This document shows, piece by piece, positions 5,340 to 12,298 of a stretch of 13,182 nucleotides of DNA. The notes beneath the pieces were generated by a model, which had not been told where the DNA came from, did no database searches, and was given only the letters and a program-made list of their open reading frames with translations. The stretch is taken from assembly GCA_910587465.1 (NCBI GenBank), contig CAJUMS010000075.1, positions 1 to 13,182 of the forward strand, given 5' to 3'. The translations under genes and the position numbers were made by a program. The DNA is from an uncultured Oscillospiraceae bacterium (GTDB lineage Bacteria; Bacillota; Clostridia; Oscillospirales; Ruminococcaceae). Within the stretch, counting starts at the first letter, position 1, and every line of letters starts with the position of its first letter.

Positions 5340-5358
5340 TATAATTAATCTAATTATA
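5340..5358. promoter_or_regulatory. Palindromic operator candidate over the XRE start region
   Basis: TATAATTA-ATC-TAATTATA is a perfect 8-bp-arm palindrome. On the minus strand it contains two TATAAT-like -10 elements; a TTGACC lies upstream but at a long 20-nt spacing. Binding here would block XRE transcription and perhaps affect agrA. A weak plus-strand promoter for agrA (TGGTCA, 17 nt, TATATT, 5378-5406) lies next to it. No AAACTTCAC box is present in 5324-5467. Confidence 0.4.
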
Positions 5359-5439
5359 CATTAATTTTTACAGATCGTGGTCAAAAGTATATTGATAGTA
5401 TATATTGGCGACAAATAAGTCGTTTCTGTGAAGGGCAGG

Positions 5440-5460
5440 TTCACTCGGGTGAAAGGAGAG
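5440..5460 (+). promoter_or_regulatory. Hairpin next to the agrA ribosome binding site
   Basis: TTCAC-TCGG-GTGAA (5440-5453) is a perfect 5-bp stem with a tetraloop. Its last base touches AAGGAGAG, the agrA RBS. It may tune translation of agrA. Confidence 0.3.
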
Positions 5461-5467
5461 TATACAT

Positions 5468-6196
5468 ATGCTACATGTGGCAATTTGCGACGATAATAAG
5501 CCAATGCTTGATTTTCTTGACAGAAAACTGAGTGAGATATTTACGGAAACCGAAATGCTGTGTGAGATCAACACATTCATATCGTGTCGAGATTTCCTCG
5601 AGAGCAACACCCGACTCCCGTTTGATGTTGTTTTTTTGGATATCGTTATGCCGGATATAGACGGCTTTGAAGCTGCCAAACAAATTAGAGCCTTTTCGCG
5701 TGATACATACATTATCTTTATCACCACGGAAAGCAGCATGGTTTATGACAGCTTTGATTTTCAGCCGTTTTATTTCATCCCAAAGAGCAAGCTTAAAGTA
5801 ACTGAGAATAAGCTCAGAGATGTTGTAAGCAAGCTCTCGCTGCATATATCAACAAACAAGAAGATTGTCATCGAAGGAGCTTATGAGAGCAAAAAAGTGG
5901 TATCGCCAAGCGATATATTGTACATAAAGAGCAACCTGAATAATGTGGAATATTATTTTTGGGATGGAACAAATCTTAAAGTACGCGGCAAACTCAGTAC
6001 TGTTATGTCAGGACTGAACACCAATATCTTCGTGCGGACGCACAACAGATATATTGTGAATATGGCTCACATTGACGTCGTAGATTATCCGAATATGGAT
6101 CTAAGACTAATAAATGGTGAGGAAGTTGCAATAAGCAGAGGTTACAAAAAGGAGTTTGACGAGGTGTATTTGCGGTATAGGAAAAAATTCAGTTAG
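5468..6196 (+). CDS. agrA: AgrA-like LytTR response regulator
   Basis: A 242-residue cytoplasmic transcription activator that should be phosphorylated by the neighbouring AgrC. The ATG follows AAGGAGAG. The receiver domain (about 1-120) has the acidic pair D8-D9 in AICDDN and the phospho-acceptor D58 in VVFLDIVMPDIDGFE. The usual lysine region appears as FYFIPKSKLK. The LytTR DNA-binding domain (about 135-240) shows DILYIKSNLNNVEYYF, FVRTHNRYIVNMAHI and ISRGYKKEF, all hallmarks of the family. Length matches AgrA (about 238-250). agrC follows after 11 bases. Likely targets are the AAACTTCAC repeats before agrB, before the operon at 7611, and before the decayed cassette. Its own promoter lacks such boxes. 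Confidence 0.92.
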   Translation: MLHVAICDDNKPMLDFLDRKLSEIFTETEMLCEINTFISCRDFLESNTRLPFDVVFLDIVMPDIDGFEAAKQIRAFSRDTYIIFITTESSMVYDSFDFQPFYFIPKSKLKVTENKLRDVVSKLSLHISTNKKIVIEGAYESKKVVSPSDILYIKSNLNNVEYYFWDGTNLKVRGKLSTVMSGLNTNIFVRTHNRYIVNMAHIDVVDYPNMDLRLINGEEVAISRGYKKEFDEVYLRYRKKFS

Positions 6197-6207
6197 GAGA
6201 GAAGCTT

Positions 6208-7542
6208 ATGTCCGATATATTATGGATGTGTCTTGAATTGCTTGCCAACATTTCTCAGTCTTTTCTTTGCATTCATTTTATTTTGAACTCATTTAATTAC
6301 AAATGCAGATTTTTAAACTCAAGAACCACACATTTGATCGGTGTTATATGTTTGACTGCAATTATTACGATTTTAAATAGGATCACCATATATGAAGGAC
6401 TATTGGGTTTGATTTATGTTCTTTTTTACATTTTTTTCTCAATGCTTTTTTTATATGGCTCATTATTAAAGAAGATTTTTATTTCGATTTTGGCCAACAC
6501 GGTTATGATAGGCACCGCGGCTCTTACTGCAAATGTTCTGTTTGCTATATTTAAAAATGATCCTATAATAATATACACCGAACATTCATTTGAAAGATTT
6601 CTTTTTATGGTAACCGGAATAGGGTTATTTGGTTATGTTTTAGCGATTCTGACAAAGTTTACCAGCCGAACCAAAGAGTCACTCAATGCTAAGGAGTGGG
6701 CACTGATACTATCGGTTTTGGCTATTTCATCTTTGATTATCGGCGCAATTCACATAGTAATACTTAATGGTGATACAGATAGAAGTAACATCATTTTACT
6801 AACTGCATCGGAAGTGGGAATTATCTTTATTAACATTCTGTGTTTGTCCATAACGTCAAGCCTTAATGAAACACACAAAAGAGAGGAGAGTCTGCTTTTC
6901 GATAAAAAGCGAAACGAATACAGTCAAAGATATGCAGAATCAATCAAAGAGCAGTACGATCAGACCCGTAGGCTACGGCATGACATGAAGCAATACGCCG
7001 CATCAATGGCGGCTCTTATCAAGGGCAAGAAATACGATGCGGCAGAGGAATTCGCAGAAAAACAAGCCGAGACCCTTTCGAGCGTCGAAACCGTCGTGAA
7101 CGTTGAAAACGACTTCATGAACGCGATACTAAACACAAAGCTGACATTAGCTAAGACTAAAGGAATAGACGTTATTTGTAGTGTTGAAAGGGATATCTCC
7201 GGAATTGAAGATATAGATTTATGTAATTTGCTTGGAAATCTTTTGGACAATGCGATTTGTGCTGCGGAAAAGTGCGATTTGGAATCGCGTTTGGTTGAGG
7301 TCAAAATAAGCGCTGTTGGCAGCAGAGTAATAATACTTGTGAAGAACAGCATACCGTGTTCCGTACTTAAATATAATCCTGAATTATGCAGTACAAAGCC
7401 AACCTCTGAAGAACATGGTTTCGGCGTAAAGACAATAAAATCTATTGCTGAGAAATACAACGGCAAAGTCGACTTTTTTGAAGAAGGCTTAACATTTATA
7501 TGTCTTGCTGAACTATACAGGGAACACGTCAACCTAACATAA
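6208..7542 (+). CDS. agrC: AgrC-like sensor histidine kinase
   Basis: This 444-residue membrane kinase should bind the AgrD-derived peptide and phosphorylate AgrA. The ATG follows TAGGAGAGAAGCTT. About six hydrophobic helices fill residues 1-220 with short loops, the peptide-sensing domain of the family. A linker helix (about 225-255) leads to the H-box RRLRHDMKQY with phospho-acceptor H258. The GHKL ATPase part shows the N-box LLGNLLDNAICAAE and the glycine box EEHGFGVKTIKSIAEKYNGKV. This is the HPK10/AgrC type, with a compact ATP lid. Length is close to S. aureus AgrC (about 430). It is in an operon with agrA and ends at the terminator 7549-7576. Confidence 0.92.
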   Translation: MSDILWMCLELLANISQSFLCIHFILNSFNYKCRFLNSRTTHLIGVICLTAIITILNRITIYEGLLGLIYVLFYIFFSMLFLYGSLLKKIFISILANTVMIGTAALTANVLFAIFKNDPIIIYTEHSFERFLFMVTGIGLFGYVLAILTKFTSRTKESLNAKEWALILSVLAISSLIIGAIHIVILNGDTDRSNIILLTASEVGIIFINILCLSITSSLNETHKREESLLFDKKRNEYSQRYAESIKEQYDQTRRLRHDMKQYAASMAALIKGKKYDAAEEFAEKQAETLSSVETVVNVENDFMNAILNTKLTLAKTKGIDVICSVERDISGIEDIDLCNLLGNLLDNAICAAEKCDLESRLVEVKISAVGSRVIILVKNSIPCSVLKYNPELCSTKPTSEEHGFGVKTIKSIAEKYNGKVDFFEEGLTFICLAELYREHVNLT

Positions 7543-7548
7543 TGTTTT

Positions 7549-7576
7549 CGCCGACCTAAAAAAACGGCGTTTTTTT
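7549..7576 (+). terminator. Terminator of agrAC
   Basis: CGCCG (7549-7553) pairs with CGGCG (7565-7569), followed by seven T. An alternative stem, AAAAAAAC with GTTTTTTT, is also possible. It lies 7 bases after the agrC stop and just before the next promoter. Confidence 0.75.
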
Positions 7577-7610
7577 GTGCGCTTTTGTGTAGCCTTTTGA
7601 AAAAAGCTAA

Positions 7611-7677
7611 CAAAAATAACAAGATTCGACAAAACTTCACAAACTTATTGACAAGCTTAAAAAAAAAGTGTTATACT
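7611..7677 (+). promoter_or_regulatory. Promoter of the secreted-protein/ABC operon with AgrA/LytTR boxes
   Basis: TTGACA (7648-7653), 18 nt, TATACT (7672-7677). The proximal box AAACTTCAC (7632-7640) starts 16 nt before the -35, as at the other two promoters. A weak distal box (AAAATAACAA) lies 20 bp upstream at 7613-7622. Bases 7629-7656 are identical to the agrB promoter. This ties the operon to AgrA control. Confidence 0.72.
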
Positions 7678-7697
7678 ACACTCAAAACAAAAGAATT

Positions 7698-7733
7698 GGG
7701 TTGCCGCATAGAGTTTAAAGATAACCCTTTTTT
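7698..7733 (+). terminator. Terminator-like hairpin in the operon leader
   Basis: GGGTT (7698-7702) and AACCC (7723-7727) can pair, followed by six T. The loop is 20 nt, so the stem is weak by itself. It sits about 13 nt after the expected transcription start and before any gene. It could make a short RNA or act as an attenuator. Confidence 0.35.
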
Positions 7734-7792
7734 GGAAATTCGATTTTGCTCATTAAATTGTTCGAACATTTATATTAATGAGGGACTTGTCA

Positions 7793-7903
7793 ATGAATGA
7801 AAGCGTCGTTGGATGTCCTAACCTAACAGGATGTCATTATTCAAAAGCACTTGGTATGTGTTTAGAGGAAAACAAACTGTTAATCTGCTTTCATGTTCCT
7901 TAA
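7793..7903 (+). CDS. Possible small cysteine-rich peptide (36 aa)
   Basis: An open frame from ATG 7793 to TAA 7901-7903 encodes a peptide containing VGCPNLTGCHYSKALGMC and ending LLICFHVP. Four cysteines (C8, C14, C23, C32 by my count) in 36 residues is unusual. AGGGA (7781-7785) lies 7 nt ahead of the ATG. An in-frame ATG at 7778 would add five residues but lacks a good RBS. It is the first open frame after the LytTR-controlled promoter. I do not recognise a family. It could be a bacteriocin-like or modified-peptide precursor, a leader peptide, or chance. There is no signal peptide and no double-glycine leader. Confidence 0.35.
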   Translation: MNESVVGCPNLTGCHYSKALGMCLEENKLLICFHVP

Positions 7904-7953
7904 CGTAACCAGAATCCTCGGTTACAAAACACATTTCTTTTTTGGAGGTTTTT

Positions 7954-8364
7954 ATGATAAAAAAGAAGCTAGCATCATTTGTTGCGGCAGTGCTTGCTAC
8001 CTGCTTGATCACTACGACAGCGTTTGCTGTTGATGGCTACAAATACCAAGCGTTTGATGGGTATTTGCGCACTATTGACGGCATGGCGAAGGTGGGCGAC
8101 AGGGATAAGACTGATGACCTAGAAGGTGTTGTTTATATTAATAGAGGCTTGGAGAGCGGCACCACTTTTATGACGTTCTACATTGAGCGCATAAGAACAA
8201 ATAAACCTGCTACAAATGAGTACGACTTGTGGGTCAACGGCAGACTTGGGCTTCCATATAAGAGCGGACAGGGAATAATAAACGAATGGTACATCCTTTA
8301 TGCTAGCGTTGAGCCGCAGGCAAACACTAATCTAATCCGCTATGAAGGTGAGTGGGCACCGTGA
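7954..8364 (+). CDS. Small secreted protein, bacteriocin-like layout (136 aa)
   Basis: The start is ATG 7954, because GGAGG lies 5 nt in front. A longer version from 7942 would swallow that RBS. A clear Sec signal peptide covers residues 1-25 (MIKKKLASFVAAVLATCLIT, cleavage after AFA), leaving a mature protein of about 111 residues. It is rich in Tyr, Gly and Asn and has no cysteine. Its tail (NLIRYEGEWAP) and Y-rich strands recall small secreted DUF2712 or lactococcin-972-like proteins, which are also encoded beside a lipoprotein and an ABC transporter. That likeness is a weak impression, not a proven match. It is the first clear gene of the AgrA-linked operon and the best candidate for the secreted product made at high density. 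Confidence 0.8.
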   Translation: MIKKKLASFVAAVLATCLITTTAFAVDGYKYQAFDGYLRTIDGMAKVGDRDKTDDLEGVVYINRGLESGTTFMTFYIERIRTNKPATNEYDLWVNGRLGLPYKSGQGIINEWYILYASVEPQANTNLIRYEGEWAP

Positions 8365-8687
8365 TAATGTACCGCGACTTATCTAATGAGTGGCGACACT
8401 AAAAAATGCATTTAAACTGCAAAGTCGGGTTTGTTGTCGGAGCGTGTAAATTCGATGCAGTCAAATACCAGTGTATTTCAAAAACAATTTGATCAAGATA
8501 ATCGAATACTGAAGTCAAGCGAATTGCAGAGCGTGAAGTGCGGTGTTTATACGGTGTCGCAGTGATAAGGCGGGTATCAATCTACTTGTTTCTAAAAAAT
8601 TAAATGTTCGGGAAATCCAATTTTTAGAACAATTGGGTTTCTCGAATGGTTTCTTGCTGTAGTTTATTTGTTGTGGAGGAAAGTATA
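8365..8687. other. 323-bp gap without a convincing gene
   Basis: The space between the secreted-protein gene and the lipoprotein gene is wide for an operon. It has a small GCGA-loop hairpin (AGTG/CACT, 8389-8400) and a 10-pair stem-loop (AAATCCAATT with AATTGGGTTT, including one U-G pair, 8618-8641). Neither has a T-tract. A 28-codon frame from 8406 has no RBS. I see no clear promoter. The region could be a processing or stability element that separates expression of the two parts. Confidence 0.4.
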
Positions 8688-9881
8688 ATGAAAGTAAAAA
8701 AGCAATTGGTTTCGGCCATTATGCTGCTTGTCATGGCGGTCTTTATGTCTGCATGCGCAGATGTTGACGGCGGGATTCCCTCTATATCCTCGGAAGGCTC
8801 TTTGGGATTGGATATAACATTGGGTTCGAAGGATGATTATGGTGATACATCATCGGAAAATGGCAAATCGCAGCAAGAAATAGTTGAAAAGACTTTTCCC
8901 GAAAAGTGTAAGATATATAAGCAAAAGACAAAACGGTTTACCGAAGATCAGCTTTTAAAGCTGTTTGACGACAATCCGCAAAGAACAGAAGAAAGCTCAG
9001 ACGGTTACAGTTATATTGAATATTCATCAGATAAATATACTGGTAGTATTGTAGATGGCACATCGTTATCGTTTTACTCACAGACGGGATCACACTACAG
9101 TGTGATATGCGATTCATTATATGCAAATACCAGTGAAGAAAAGTATATAAGCAAAGATGATTCGCTTAGCTTTGAATCACGTGAAAAAACACTTGAGGTT
9201 TTGCAATCACAATTTAAAAATCTATTTGGGATCAATCCCAATGAATGGTGGACAAAAGATTTTTTTGCGGTGAAAAAAGAAGGTGTTGATTTCTATAAAG
9301 AGAAAATCACCGAGGAAGCTGCAGCAGATGTGGAAAATTCTGATGAAAGCAATGATGAGAAGCTTCAATATACTTTTCAGCAATTGGATAATATTCCCAG
9401 TGAAGATTATTATCTTCTCAATATAAAATTTCAAATTGACGGAATCCCATTATATATGGGTGATGGTTTTAACTATGGACCCGGAAACGCATATTCAGTA
9501 CTGGGGTCATTTGCTCGGGTTGTTTACAGTAAAAACGGTATTGAACAACTTGACCTTTATTTTTTGGCAGAGACCGATACATCCCCCGATGGTTTCCAGG
9601 AAGTCACACTCATCGATACAGATAAAGCGCAGGAACTAATCCAAAACAAATTCTCAAGTGTTATTTTGGATGCACAAGTCGAAGTGTATGGTATGCAGTT
9701 GATCTATCTGCCGATACCCCAAAATAACTTGAACAGTCGTTTTGAGAATTATGAAGCCAAGCCGTATTATGCGTTTTATTGGAAAGAATCGCGCAGCTAC
9801 GAGGATAAAACGTATACAACAAACTATATAACATACTTTGACGCGGTAACGGGAAGCGAATTTGGGACGGAAAGGTGTTAA
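8688..9881 (+). CDS. Lipoprotein of the ABC cassette (397 aa)
   Basis: ATG 8688 is chosen because GGAGGAAA lies just upstream and a classic lipoprotein signal starts there: MKVKKQLVSAIMLLVMAVFM followed by the lipobox SAC, with C22 as lipidation site. The mature protein is acidic and Ser/Tyr-rich, with a low-complexity linker near the N terminus (GDTSSENGKSQQE) and folded regions beyond. It has no cysteine cluster and no enzyme motif I can name. Repeated two-strand stretches such as YYLLNIKFQIDGIPLYMG recall the YycH/PepSY-like extracytoplasmic folds, but this is tentative. It ends 2 bases before the first permease start, so it probably works with the transporter at the outer face of the membrane, for instance in binding a peptide or in immunity. 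Confidence 0.82.
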   Translation: MKVKKQLVSAIMLLVMAVFMSACADVDGGIPSISSEGSLGLDITLGSKDDYGDTSSENGKSQQEIVEKTFPEKCKIYKQKTKRFTEDQLLKLFDDNPQRTEESSDGYSYIEYSSDKYTGSIVDGTSLSFYSQTGSHYSVICDSLYANTSEEKYISKDDSLSFESREKTLEVLQSQFKNLFGINPNEWWTKDFFAVKKEGVDFYKEKITEEAAADVENSDESNDEKLQYTFQQLDNIPSEDYYLLNIKFQIDGIPLYMGDGFNYGPGNAYSVLGSFARVVYSKNGIEQLDLYFLAETDTSPDGFQEVTLIDTDKAQELIQNKFSSVILDAQVEVYGMQLIYLPIPQNNLNSRFENYEAKPYYAFYWKESRSYEDKTYTTNYITYFDAVTGSEFGTERC

Positions 9882-9883
9882 TT

Positions 9884-10720
9884 ATGAGAGTTTTTTTCGG
9901 CGTTTTGAGCACACACGTCAAGCGTGGTATCCTTTCCCTTGAGTTTCTGATATGTACGGGATTGTGCTTTTTCCTAATGACTTTTTTTATAAGTTCTCTT
10001 TATCCAGAACACTACGATGATTCTTTAGGACTGTTTTATTTTTTACAGCGCGCAGAGAATTCGGGTTCAATATATATGATAATGATGATTGCGGCTTTTC
10101 CCGCTGCAATGCTTTTTTATGACGATTGGATGAGTGGTAATTTAAAATTCATTATCCCAAGGATCGGTTGTAAGAAATACACGTTTGCTGTTACATTCGC
10201 GGCTGCGATAACGGCAAGTGCGGTTATGATCTTATCACTGACTTTTTTTTCGATATATGTGCTAGCAAAGTGCCCCGCGATACCTAATCTGGAGTCGACC
10301 GCTTTGCGCGCATTCACACTCGGATTTCCTAACAGCGGATTGCTTTGTTCGGGAAACGCTTTTTTGTGTTATTTTTTGTATTTTCTGACAAAGGGAGCAA
10401 TGGCGGCTTTTTTCGCTGTTGTCGCAGTATTTCAGTCTATGATTGTGACAAACAAACCGCTTACTGTAATATCGCCCGTGTTGGTGTATATTCTTTATTT
10501 CAGCTTTAATTTGTTTTATGTTCTTCCAGCCTTAATAAACCCGTTTGCTCTGTTTCGAAACGGTTACAAACTGTATTTGGTATTCGGTGGAACGCAGGAA
10601 GGCAGTCTTTATTCTCCTATCGCGGGAATATATCCTATGTTTTTCAGTATCGTTTTTACGGTAATTGTATCGCTGATAGAAATAAAGCTACTGCGTTCTA
10701 AAATGAACAAGAGCATATAG
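9884..10720 (+). CDS. ABC-2-like permease, first subunit (278 aa)
   Basis: An integral membrane protein. ATG 9884 is preferred over GTG 9875 because GGAAAGG (9869-9875) is the RBS. About six hydrophobic segments: roughly 15-37, 62-82, 100-130, 155-185, 190-215 and 245-270. After the second, YDDWMSGNLKFIIPRIG resembles the acidic/glycine turn before the R-x-x segment of ABC-2 permeases such as BcrB and lantibiotic immunity LanE/LanG. It follows the lipoprotein gene with a 2-base gap and is followed by a second permease after 11 bases. No ATP-binding motif. The substrate is unknown; peptide export or removal from the membrane is inferred from the ATPase type. Confidence 0.78.
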   Translation: MRVFFGVLSTHVKRGILSLEFLICTGLCFFLMTFFISSLYPEHYDDSLGLFYFLQRAENSGSIYMIMMIAAFPAAMLFYDDWMSGNLKFIIPRIGCKKYTFAVTFAAAITASAVMILSLTFFSIYVLAKCPAIPNLESTALRAFTLGFPNSGLLCSGNAFLCYFLYFLTKGAMAAFFAVVAVFQSMIVTNKPLTVISPVLVYILYFSFNLFYVLPALINPFALFRNGYKLYLVFGGTQEGSLYSPIAGIYPMFFSIVFTVIVSLIEIKLLRSKMNKSI

Positions 10721-10731
10721 GGGGAAAGGTT

Positions 10732-11592
10732 ATGCTTTCGGTATTCAGACTCACTGCTATAAACCTTTACAAGCATTTAGCGTCGGTAAACTTTTGGACG
10801 CCGTTTATACTCGCTATCGCGGCGGTCAATGAATTTTCACACTCCCTTGCGGATATGGCGAAATACTATTCTATTCCTGTCAACGGTTTTTCCGTTTCTT
10901 TTTTGTTTACATCGTTAAATCAAGTTATCATAATCTTTCTGGGGATTTTTATTCTGTTCTCCGATCTGCCATTTAAGGATAATCAGCAAATGTTTCTGGT
11001 CTCAAGGAGCGGCAAAAGGGCTTGGATATTCAGTCAAGTGCTGTACGTTCTGCTTGTTTCTCTGATATACTTCTCTTTTATTTTTATATGCTTTTGTGTT
11101 GCACTATTTCCAAACCTGGGCTTCAGCGCGGATAATTGGGGGAAAATCATTAAGACCGTTGCGGCAACTAACGCCAAAGAAACGTTTGGATTAACTTTCA
11201 GTGTTCCACAAAGTGTACTGTCTGATTTTTCTCCGTTGGAAGGGTTTTTTTGTTCGTTTGGCATAGCATACGCAGGTTCTGTAATTTTAGGGCTTATCAC
11301 CTTGCTTTCAAATTTGGCGTTAAAGCATAATGTCGGAAATGCCATATCGGGAGCGCTTATATTTATGTATATGTTCTTAAATATGCGCCGTATCATTTTA
11401 CTGTATTATTTCTCGCCGCTTAATTGGTGCTCGCTATTTATTATGGATAAAAACGGTATTTCCATTTACCCAGATGTTTCGTGGATAATAACCGTTTTAT
11501 GCACATGCTTTTCTTTAGAACTCATCGCGCTTTATATATTCGGCGGAAAGAAAGTAAAGTTTGTTTTGGACACCAAGGAGGAGATAACATGA
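10732..11592 (+). CDS. ABC-2-like permease, second subunit (286 aa)
   Basis: A second integral membrane protein of similar size and plan to its neighbour. The ATG follows AGGGGGAAAGG. Hydrophobic segments lie roughly at 20-35, 60-82, 100-128, 170-198, 205-222 and 250-270. After the second segment, KDNQQMFLVSRSGKRAWIFSQ has the charged turn and R-S-G-K-R stretch seen at the same place in ABC-2 permeases. The stop overlaps the ATPase start by 4 bp (ATGA, 11589-11592), which indicates translational coupling. With the upstream permease it would form a heterodimeric channel. I cannot assign a substrate. Confidence 0.78.
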   Translation: MLSVFRLTAINLYKHLASVNFWTPFILAIAAVNEFSHSLADMAKYYSIPVNGFSVSFLFTSLNQVIIIFLGIFILFSDLPFKDNQQMFLVSRSGKRAWIFSQVLYVLLVSLIYFSFIFICFCVALFPNLGFSADNWGKIIKTVAATNAKETFGLTFSVPQSVLSDFSPLEGFFCSFGIAYAGSVILGLITLLSNLALKHNVGNAISGALIFMYMFLNMRRIILLYYFSPLNWCSLFIMDKNGISIYPDVSWIITVLCTCFSLELIALYIFGGKKVKFVLDTKEEIT

Positions 11593-12227
11593 GCGTTATT
11601 GAGGTCAAAAACGTGGTTAAGCGTTGGGGAACCAACACTGTACTGAAATCGGTTGATCTCGAGGTGGACAGTTCCGAGATCGTGGGGATAATCGGACACA
11701 ACGGCAGCGGAAAAACCGTTCTTATGAAGTGTATCTGCGGTTTTATCACGCCAGACAGCGGCGATATCACGGTAAGCGGAAAGCGTATCGGCAAGGATAT
11801 TGACATTCCGAAAAACATAGGGCTGATAATTGAAACGCCGGGTTTTCTGCCGAATTTCAGCGGCTTTTCAAACCTGTGGCAGCTCGCAAAGATACGCGGC
11901 AAGATCGGCAAAGATGACGTTCGTTCCGTAATAAAAAAGGTCGGTTTAAACCCTAACGAGAAAAAGCACGTCGGGAAATATTCGCTCGGAATGAGGCAGC
12001 GCTTGGGGATAGCGCAGGCGATAATGGAAGACCCGGATATCCTTATCCTCGATGAGCCGATGAATGGTCTCGACAAGAACGGTGTTGAGGATATGCGCGA
12101 GCTGCTGTTACAGCTCAAGGACGAGGGCAAGGCAATGATAATCGCCTCGCATAATTCGGTTGATATTGATGTTTTGTGTGATAGGGTTTTTGAGATCACA
12201 AAAGGGAGCCTGAAGCAAGTTCGGTAA
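11589..12227 (+). CDS. ABC transporter ATPase, BcrA/LanF (antimicrobial-peptide resistance) type
   Basis: The motor of the transporter, 212 residues. ATG 11589 sits behind AAGGAGGAG and in a 4-bp overlap with the permease. All motifs are intact: Walker A GHNGSGKT (36-43), signature SLGMRQR (132-138), Walker B ILILDE (151-156), D-loop GLDKNG and H188 in IIASHN. The Q-loop region reads IIETPGFLPNFSGFSNLWQL, with Glu in place of Gln and the ETP-F-PN-SG-NL string. That string is typical of bacitracin-resistance BcrA and lantibiotic-immunity LanF ATPases. It suggests a role in expelling a membrane-active peptide, perhaps the cassette's own product. A truncated paralogue lies at 3245-3605. Confidence 0.93.
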   Translation: MSVIEVKNVVKRWGTNTVLKSVDLEVDSSEIVGIIGHNGSGKTVLMKCICGFITPDSGDITVSGKRIGKDIDIPKNIGLIIETPGFLPNFSGFSNLWQLAKIRGKIGKDDVRSVIKKVGLNPNEKKHVGKYSLGMRQRLGIAQAIMEDPDILILDEPMNGLDKNGVEDMRELLLQLKDEGKAMIIASHNSVDIDVLCDRVFEITKGSLKQVR

Positions 12228-12267
12228 TATGATTGTATTAAGTTGAACTCTTTTTTTGACGTTACTG

Positions 12268-12292
12268 CTGTTTTGTTTTAACAGTCTTTTTC
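12268..12292 (+). terminator. Probable terminator of the ABC operon
   Basis: CTGTT (12268-12272) pairs with AACAG (12280-12284) around a T-rich loop, followed by TCTTTTT. The stem is short (5 pairs plus a possible G-U). It lies 40 bases past the ATPase stop and before the convergent VirD4 remnant. Confidence 0.45.
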
Positions 12293-12298
12293 GAATGC

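Noticed and set aside
6960..7640. Long minus-strand frame opposite the agrC kinase domain
   Set aside because: agrC motifs (H-box, N-box, G-box) fix the plus strand as coding. The antisense frame has no RBS or domain.
7585..7800. 71-codon plus-strand frame across the LytTR promoter
   Set aside because: It spans the agrA box, -35 and -10 elements and the expected transcription start, so it is not translated as such.
8406..8492. 28-codon frame with three cysteines in the operon gap
   Set aside because: No ribosome binding site before the ATG and no neighbour relation. Likely chance.
11522..12199. Long minus-strand frame opposite the ABC ATPase
   Set aside because: Shadow of an ATPase with all motifs intact.
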